From Syntrophomonas sp. (GTDB lineage: Bacteria > Bacillota > Syntrophomonadia > Syntrophomonadales > Syntrophomonadaceae): a stretch of 11,473 nt of DNA. Shown here one piece after another: positions 7,114 through 11,473 of this stretch. The DNA is taken from positions 1 through 11,473 of the forward strand of contig JAQVXF010000019.1 in NCBI GenBank assembly GCA_028709355.1. The letters run 5' to 3'. The notes under the pieces were generated by a model, which was not told the DNA's origin, did not search any database, and was given only the letters and a program-made list of their open reading frames with translations. The first letter of the stretch is position 1. Each line of letters begins with the position of its first letter. A program made the position numbers and the translations under genes.

Positions 7114-7680
7114 TTAAATATTCAAAAAATTCTTTAATATCGCCGGACCCAGTGGGGTCAAGATCGACTCCGGGTGGAATTGGACCCCGAACACCTGAAA
7201 AACCCGGTGCTGGACCGCCATCACTTCACCCAGCTCATCCTCAGCCACTACCTGCAGTTCCCCTGGAATGGAGCCGGGACTAGCCGCCAGAGAATGGTAA
7301 CGACCGGCCTGGATAGATGCAGGCAAGTCCTTGAAGAGAGGACAGCCGGTGTCAAGGGTGAGAAGGCTTTGCTTGCCGTGCATCAGCTGGCGGGCGTAAG
7401 TGATATGGCCGCCGTAGACTTCGCATATGCCCTGATGGCCCAGGCACACGCCCAGGATGGGAACTGAGGGACCCAGGCGGCGGATCAAATCCTCGCAGAG
7501 GCCGGCATCCTTGGGGTGGCCGGGACCGGGGGAGAGGATTATATGGTCAGGGTGCATGGCTTCTATATCTGCTATCTTCATTTCATCGTTGCGGATAACC
7601 TGGATGGCAGGGGTCATGCCGCCGGCCAACTGGACCAGATTATAGGTAAAACTGTCATAATTATCGATTATTAACATCAT
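7114..7680 (-). CDS. trpG: Anthranilate synthase glutamine amidotransferase subunit
   Basis: A 188-residue class I glutamine amidotransferase that supplies ammonia from glutamine to TrpE. It begins MMLIIDNYDSFTYNLV, the classic TrpG/PabA start. Further motifs: LSPGPGHP (49-56, oxyanion loop); GVCLGHQ (77-83) with catalytic Cys79; HGK (101-103); RYHSL (127-131); VQFHPES (166-172) with catalytic His169 and Glu171. The open frame includes one TTG before the ATG; I start at the ATG at 7680, whose A is the last base of the trpE stop codon (TGATG). A second ATG follows directly. GAGGTGG about 7 nt upstream serves as ribosome binding site. TrpG and PabA cannot be told apart by sequence alone, and the product may also serve folate synthesis; the operon context favours TrpG. 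Confidence 0.95.
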   Translation of the reverse strand: MMLIIDNYDSFTYNLVQLAGGMTPAIQVIRNDEMKIADIEAMHPDHIILSPGPGHPKDAGLCEDLIRRLGPSVPILGVCLGHQGICEVYGGHITYARQLMHGKQSLLTLDTGCPLFKDLPASIQAGRYHSLAASPGSIPGELQVVAEDELGEVMAVQHRVFQVFGVQFHPESILTPLGPAILKNFLNI

Positions 7681-9167
7681 CAATCATCCACCTCGCAGGC
7701 ATTACAGATTGCTTCTATGATGGCCTGGGCTTTGTAGCCGGTTTCATCGTATTCCCGCTCGGGTACGCTGTCTGCGACAATGCCCCCACCAGCCTGCACG
7801 CAGACCGTCTCGCCCTTCTTGACCGCCATGCGGATAGCGATACAGGTGTCCATATTGCCGCTGAAATCAAGATACCCGAGAGCGCCTCCATAAATGCCCC
7901 GCGGCTCCGGTTCAATGGCATCAATGATCTGGCAGGCTCTTATCTTGGGGGCGCCCGATAGAGTGCCGGCCGGCAAGACTGCCTCAATAGCACTGAAACC
8001 GTCCAGGCCGGGAAGCAGGTCACCCTCAACCTGGGAGCAGATATGCATTATGGTCGAATAACGGTGGATGGCTTTATATTCGCTGACCTGCACCGAGCCG
8101 AAGCTGGATATCTTGCCCAGGTCATTGCGGCCCAGGTCCACCAGCATATTGTGTTCAGCCAATTCCTTTGGGTCCGCCAGCAGTTCCTTCTCCAATTGCC
8201 GGTCCTCGGTTTCAGTAACACCCCGGGGCCGGGAACCCGCCACCGGAAAGGTGGTCAAATGACCCTGGTGGAGACGGACCAGGGTCTCGGGGGAGGTGCT
8301 CATGACTTCCTCGCCATCGATATGCAGGTAGACCATATATGGAGAGGGATTGGTGGTGCGCAGTACCCGGTAGGCATTTATGAGACTGCTCCGGTATGGG
8401 GCGCTGAAACGGCGGGATATGACCGCCTGGAATATGTCCCCCTCGTAAATATGGCGTTTGGTGCGCTCTACCATGTCGCAGTATTCCTCTTTGCCGATAT
8501 TGCTGCTGAAACGCACCCCAGGATCGCTGTCCAATACCGGCAGGGGTCCGATGTCACGGATGAGGTGAGCCATCGCTTCCAATTGGGCGGTGGCCTGGCC
8601 GTAGTTTTCCATCAACCGATCGGACCCGATATTGACCACCAGGCAGATCTTCTGGCGGAGATGATCGAAGGCAATCACCCGGTCGAACAGCATGAGGTCA
8701 AAATCAGCCTGTTGGCCGCGCTTGATGCTGAGCCGGGGCTCTGCATAGCTGAACATGGCGTAACCGAAATAGCCAACCAGACCACCGGTAAAAGGCGGCA
8801 TGCCGGGCAATTGGGGGGACCGGTAGGGATTCAATATCTCCCGCAATATTGTCATTGGAGCGGTGGTTTCAATACATTTTTCTTCGCCATCGGCCTCGAT
8901 GATCACCCGGCCGGGTCGGCCGTAGACTCGAAGCAGGGGATCGTAGCCCAGAAAAGAATAGCGTCCCCATTTTTCTCCTCCTTCCACGCTTTCCAACAAG
9001 AAGTATCTGTGGCTGCAACTGGACAGGCGGCGCAGCAAGCTTATCGGGGTGATTACATCCGCCGCTATCTCACGACAGATGGGGATGATGCTATAGTCGC
9101 GGCTCAGGTTAGTTATCGTTTCTACATCCGGCCTGGTCAGAGGCTTTCTGGGCTTGGTCTCAACCAT
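7680..9167 (-). CDS. trpE: Anthranilate synthase component I
   Basis: A 495-residue chorismate-using enzyme forming anthranilate from chorismate and ammonia, together with TrpG. The N-terminal domain has LLES at residues 57-60, the tryptophan feedback-binding motif, followed by GRYSFLG. This supports TrpE rather than PabB and predicts end-product inhibition. The C-terminal chorismate-binding domain shows YEGDIFQAV, NPSPYMVYL, STSPETLVR, PVAGSRPRG, MLVDLGRNDLG, GTLSGAPKIRA and QAGGGIVADS. Length is close to other bacterial TrpE. The ATG at 9167 is preceded by GAGGAGGG with 9 nt spacing and lies 38 nt past the end of the T-box terminator T tract. It is the first gene of the operon. A long frame antisense to it (8043-9317, plus strand) is treated as a shadow. 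Confidence 0.97.
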   Translation of the reverse strand: MVETKPRKPLTRPDVETITNLSRDYSIIPICREIAADVITPISLLRRLSSCSHRYFLLESVEGGEKWGRYSFLGYDPLLRVYGRPGRVIIEADGEEKCIETTAPMTILREILNPYRSPQLPGMPPFTGGLVGYFGYAMFSYAEPRLSIKRGQQADFDLMLFDRVIAFDHLRQKICLVVNIGSDRLMENYGQATAQLEAMAHLIRDIGPLPVLDSDPGVRFSSNIGKEEYCDMVERTKRHIYEGDIFQAVISRRFSAPYRSSLINAYRVLRTTNPSPYMVYLHIDGEEVMSTSPETLVRLHQGHLTTFPVAGSRPRGVTETEDRQLEKELLADPKELAEHNMLVDLGRNDLGKISSFGSVQVSEYKAIHRYSTIMHICSQVEGDLLPGLDGFSAIEAVLPAGTLSGAPKIRACQIIDAIEPEPRGIYGGALGYLDFSGNMDTCIAIRMAVKKGETVCVQAGGGIVADSVPEREYDETGYKAQAIIEAICNACEVDD

Positions 9168-9205
9168 GGGTGGGGTCCCTCCTCACGAAAATATTTTGGG
9201 GCAAT

Positions 9206-9239
9206 AAAAAAAGCCTTTGTCCACAATAGGACAAAAGCT
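9206..9239 (-). terminator. Intrinsic terminator of the trp T-box
   Basis: On the minus strand AGCTTTTGTCC (9239-9229) pairs with GGACAAAGGCT (9222-9212) as an 11-bp stem with one G-U pair and a 6-nt loop. The run of seven T (9212-9206) overlaps the end of the stem. Its 5' arm also contains the CC used as the 3' side of the competing antiterminator, so the two structures exclude each other. Confidence 0.93.
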
Positions 9240-9481
9240 CATGGCTCCTGCGGTACCACCCAAATTGGCGACATAGTCGCCCCCTCATTTTATGCACCAT
9301 CATGCATACCCCACTGATAACGGACAGGGTTCCCGTCGGCGTCTAATCCCGTTTGGTTTCGAGCCGCCCTCGCGAGTCCATTCAATTAGTTCCGTATTAC
9401 CGCATTCTCACCAAGCAGCGGCTCTCTGCAATACTTCTCCTAACCTACTTCTCTCGCTCATCAGTTTAGTGATATTGACTT
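9206..9481 (-). promoter_or_regulatory. Tryptophan-specific T-box leader (tRNA-sensing attenuator)
   Basis: The minus-strand leader carries the standard T-box elements in order. Stem I is closed by GCGAG (9457-9453) with CTCGC (9376-9372). The 5' side has GAGAGAAGTAGG and the apical region has AGAGAGC (9427-9421) and GCTTGGTGAGA (9416-9406). The specifier loop reads GAA-UGG-A, placing the Trp codon UGG at 9380-9378. Then come a stem II element with CCGTTATC (9323-9316), a hairpin TATGCA/TGCATA (9308-9291), a hairpin GGCGAC/GTCGCC with 3-nt loop (9281-9267), the T-box motif TGGGTGGTACCGCAGG (9262-9247), and the terminator. Uncharged tRNA-Trp should pair its anticodon with UGG and its acceptor end with the UGGU bulge, stabilising the antiterminator. 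Charged tRNA leaves the terminator to form. This controls all downstream trp genes and aroF. Confidence 0.95.
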
Positions 9482-9487
9482 AGCTAA

Positions 9488-9516
9488 AGATAATCCCTGG
9501 CAGGGGAGTTTGTCAA
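9488..9516 (-). promoter_or_regulatory. Sigma-A-type promoter of the trp operon
   Basis: On the minus strand a perfect -35 box TTGACA (9516-9511) is separated by 17 bp from a -10 box TTATCT (9493-9488). Predicted transcription starts near 9481, about 20 nt before the stem I closing helix, which suits the T-box leader. Confidence 0.85.
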
Positions 9517-9582
9517 CCGGAATTTCTGCAGCGCACCGACTGAGTGAGTATGGGGCAGAACCACTCGATAGTCCGGCAACTG

Positions 9583-9612
9583 TTAATGGCTAGCTTTTTC
9601 TGTTACTATAAA
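9583..9612 (+). promoter_or_regulatory. Possible promoter of the citrate synthase gene
   Basis: TATAAA at 9607-9612 could serve as -10. The best -35 at a suitable distance is TTAATG (9583-9588), with 18 bp spacing and only three consensus matches. The weak -35 suggests either activation or that the real promoter differs. Confidence 0.35.
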
Positions 9613-9629
9613 ACTAGTTGGTTTTATAG
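9606..9629. repeat. Perfect 9-bp inverted repeat before citrate synthase (operator candidate)
   Basis: CTATAAAAC (9606-9614) and GTTTTATAG (9621-9629) are perfect inverted copies around the 6-nt spacer TAGTTG. The left arm overlaps the possible -10 box. A partial extra copy, ATAAAAC, follows at 9631-9637. There is no T tract and the gene start is 39 nt downstream, so a repressor-binding site is more likely than a terminator. No regulator is encoded nearby. Confidence 0.5.
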
Positions 9630-9667
9630 CATAAAACATGGTTTTTTGGGAAGGAATGGGGGAACAT

Positions 9668-11041
9668 ATGGTATTCACACAATCCGATGAGTCTGAAAAG
9701 AAAATGATCCGGGCTTGGGCGGCGCAAGCCGAGAGCTGCAGTATCATAGACCAGGAGTATTATGATAAATATATCGTCAAGCGCGGGCTGCGTGACATCG
9801 ACGGGATGGGGGTACTGGTAGGTCTTACCGAAATAGGCGAGGTGCATTCATACATCATCGATGAGAACGAGATGATCCCGGTGCCAGGCCGGCTGCTTTA
9901 CCGGGGGATCGACATCAATGACCTGGTCAGCGGATTTTGGAGCGAAAACCGTTTCGGGTTCGAAGAGACGGCCTACCTTTTGTTATTAGGGGAACTGCCC
10001 CAATCTAACCAGCTGGCGAGTTTCCAAAGCCTGCTGGCCGACAATCAGAACCTGCCGGCAGGATTTGTCCGGGATGTCATCTTCAAGGCTCCCAGCAAGG
10101 ATATGATGAACGTAATATCCAGGGGAGTTTTATCCTTATACAGTTACGATTCTGCTGCGGATAACACCTCCATCCCCAATGTATTGAGGCAATGCCTGCA
10201 GCTCATCGCCTACTTCCCATCGCTGGCGGTGTACGGTTACCAAGCCTACTCTCATTACCACCAGGACAATAGCTTGTTCATCCACAGCCCCCAGCCCGAG
10301 CTCTCCATCGCCGAGAATATTTTGCATATGCTGCGTCCTGACAGCAAGTACAGCCGGCTGGAAGCCCGGCTTCTCGATTTGGCCTTGGTCCTGCACGCCG
10401 AGCACGGGGGCGGCAACAATTCCACTTTTGTCACTCACGTGGTCACCTCCTCCGGCACGGATACGTATTCGGTGATAGCTGCGGCGCTCGGCTCTTTGAA
10501 AGGCCCCCGGCACGGGGGGGCCAATGCCATGGTCTGTGCCATGTTCGAAGACATCAAGGCGAACATCAAAGATTGGGATGATGAGCAGGAGATAGTGGCT
10601 TACCTGGTCAGAATGATAAATGGAGAGGTTTTTGACCGGAAGGGACTGATATATGGGTTGGGTCACGCGGTATACTCCATCTCGGATCCCCGGGCCTTGA
10701 TCCTCAAGAGTGCGGCGGAGATGCTAGCCAAGGAGAATGGCTTCGAGGCCGAATTCAACCTATATTCCAGGATCGAGAGGTTGGGCCCTCAGGCGATTGC
10801 CCAGGTACGCAAGATCTATAAAGGGGTGAGTGTCAACGTCGATTACTATTCCGGATTCGTATACCGGATGCTGGGTATCCCCACTGAACTCTATACCCCA
10901 TTATTTGCTATCGCCCGGATTGTGGGCTGGAGTGCCCACCGCATCGAAGAGTTGGTCAATGCCGGCAAAATTATCCGACCGGCTTACAAAAGCGTGGCCA
11001 AGCGCAGGCAATATGTGACCCTGGAAGAACGGGGCGTCTGA
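9668..11041 (+). CDS. Citrate synthase (Si-type fold; citrate/2-methylcitrate synthase)
   Basis: A 457-residue enzyme of the citrate synthase family, condensing an acyl-CoA (acetyl-CoA, or propionyl-CoA if a methylcitrate synthase) with oxaloacetate; cytosolic. The catalytic triad is present: His282 in GPRHGGAN, His333 in GLGHAV (followed by DPRA, Arg-containing substrate loop) and Asp392 in NVDYYSG. The HAEHGGGNNSTF segment (243-254) is the usual oxaloacetate-side motif, and IPTELYTPLFAIARIVGWSAHRIEE closes the small domain. The N-terminal extension before VPGRLLYRGIDINDLV is longer than in the E. coli enzyme, a form I recall as common in clostridia. Two upstream in-frame ATGs (9638, 9656) exist. 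I prefer 9668 because GGAAGGA and GGGGGA precede it and the extra 10 residues look unlike the family. It is divergent from the trp operon. Citrate versus methylcitrate specificity cannot be settled by eye, so no gene symbol is given. Confidence 0.92.
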   Translation: MVFTQSDESEKKMIRAWAAQAESCSIIDQEYYDKYIVKRGLRDIDGMGVLVGLTEIGEVHSYIIDENEMIPVPGRLLYRGIDINDLVSGFWSENRFGFEETAYLLLLGELPQSNQLASFQSLLADNQNLPAGFVRDVIFKAPSKDMMNVISRGVLSLYSYDSAADNTSIPNVLRQCLQLIAYFPSLAVYGYQAYSHYHQDNSLFIHSPQPELSIAENILHMLRPDSKYSRLEARLLDLALVLHAEHGGGNNSTFVTHVVTSSGTDTYSVIAAALGSLKGPRHGGANAMVCAMFEDIKANIKDWDDEQEIVAYLVRMINGEVFDRKGLIYGLGHAVYSISDPRALILKSAAEMLAKENGFEAEFNLYSRIERLGPQAIAQVRKIYKGVSVNVDYYSGFVYRMLGIPTELYTPLFAIARIVGWSAHRIEELVNAGKIIRPAYKSVAKRRQYVTLEERGV

Positions 11042-11473
11042 TTATTGGCGAGCCGCGAGCTTGCCGATCAGGTACTGCCGGCCGGGGAGCTGGAGGCGGT
11101 CAACGGTGGAGATTATACCCAGGCTGAGCAGGGAGCAGGCAGTGAAGGTCAACGCCAGTTGCAGCAGCAGCGGCAGCCAAGCCAGGTATGCGGTGGCAGC
11201 TATATTGACATAGTATAAGACCATGGCATGGATGAAATAGCAGCCCAGGGAGTAGCGGCCGTATAATTTCAGCAGCCGGCGCAAAGGCTGATGGCGGAGA
11301 AAGGCGGTCTGAGCCCGGTAAAGCACGGTCAAAAGAGCCGAAGTTATGAAGCCCGCCATGACCGGGGTGAGAGGCAGGGTGTAGTTGTAGTTCAACTGAT
11401 AGAGGCCGGCGGGACCGGGACGACCAGTGGTCACAACCTGGAAGAATACAAAACCGAAAGCGATAAGATATAC
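11042..11473 (-). CDS. Membrane acyltransferase-like protein (acyltransferase 3 type), C-terminal part only
   Basis: The frame is open to the right window edge (143 residues visible) and ends at TAA (11044-11042), so the N-terminus lies outside. A GTG at 11434 is not needed as a start because upstream codons remain open and encode a further hydrophobic segment (VYLIAFGFVFF). About four membrane segments are visible. The stretch LLKLYGRYSLGCYFIHAMVLYYVN is typical of the last helices of acyltransferase 3 (OafA/YrhL-type) proteins, which O-acylate surface sugars using acyl-CoA. The N-terminal catalytic histidine region of that family is outside the window, so the call rests on the C-terminal signature and hydrophobicity. 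It is convergent with the citrate synthase gene, the two stop codons being directly adjacent. Confidence 0.6.
   Translation of the reverse strand, partial: VYLIAFGFVFFQVVTTGRPGPAGLYQLNYNYTLPLTPVMAGFITSALLTVLYRAQTAFLRHQPLRRLLKLYGRYSLGCYFIHAMVLYYVNIAATAYLAWLPLLLQLALTFTACSLLSLGIISTVDRLQLPGRQYLIGKLAARQ

Noticed and set aside
8043..9317. 424-codon open frame on the plus strand, antisense to trpE and crossing the T-box
   Set aside because: It lies opposite a clear trpE and runs through structured leader RNA. It has no recognisable domain and no ribosome binding site argument, so it is a mirror effect of trpE codon use.
9638..9667. Ten-residue N-terminal extension of citrate synthase from the ATG at 9638
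   Set aside because: No ribosome binding site precedes that ATG, whereas GGAAGGA and GGGGGA fit a start at 9668.

Overview
The window looks like a chromosomal segment from a Firmicute, probably of the Clostridia. The main reason is a complete tRNA-sensing T-box leader in front of a tryptophan operon. Gram-positive style Shine-Dalgarno sequences and the family types (DUF4855, DUF4126, a clostridial-type citrate synthase) agree with this. Base composition is moderately GC-rich. A Syntrophomonas- or Peptococcaceae-like host would fit, but that is a guess. I see no mobile elements, CRISPR array, rRNA or tRNA genes.

Layout. At the left edge is the 3' part of a plus-strand DUF4855 gene, open at the window edge (2-1627). 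It converges on a minus-strand gene for a small DUF4126 membrane protein (2359-1778), which has its own good sigma-A-type promoter. Next, all on the minus strand, come an exported or membrane-anchored alpha/beta-hydrolase (3551-2625) and the tryptophan operon read from 9481 down to 3634: promoter, T-box, trpE, trpG, trpD, trpC, trpF and an aroF-type DAHP synthase. Upstream of the T-box and divergent from it is a plus-strand citrate synthase (9668-11041). Its stop codon directly abuts the stop codon of a convergent, truncated membrane acyltransferase-like gene that runs off the right edge.

How the genes work together. The aroF product makes DAHP, the first committed compound of the shikimate pathway. 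After chorismate is formed by enzymes encoded elsewhere, TrpE/TrpG make anthranilate. TrpD, TrpF and TrpC then carry it to indole-3-glycerol phosphate. The tryptophan synthase genes trpB and trpA are absent from this cluster: the slot after trpF holds aroF and then an unrelated hydrolase. Uncharged tRNA-Trp should be read by the UGG specifier in the leader, allowing read-through into all six genes. TrpE keeps the LLES feedback motif and AroF has an N-terminal ACT-like regulatory domain, so enzyme-level control probably adds to the transcriptional control. Most junctions are 1- to 4-nt stop/start overlaps, suggesting translational coupling.

The core of the window is well-understood biosynthesis. 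The points worth a second look are the trp operon's composition, its tryptophan-poor enzymes, the T-box variable base, a perfect inverted repeat before the citrate synthase gene, and the architecture of the DUF4855 protein. I found no convincing novel system.
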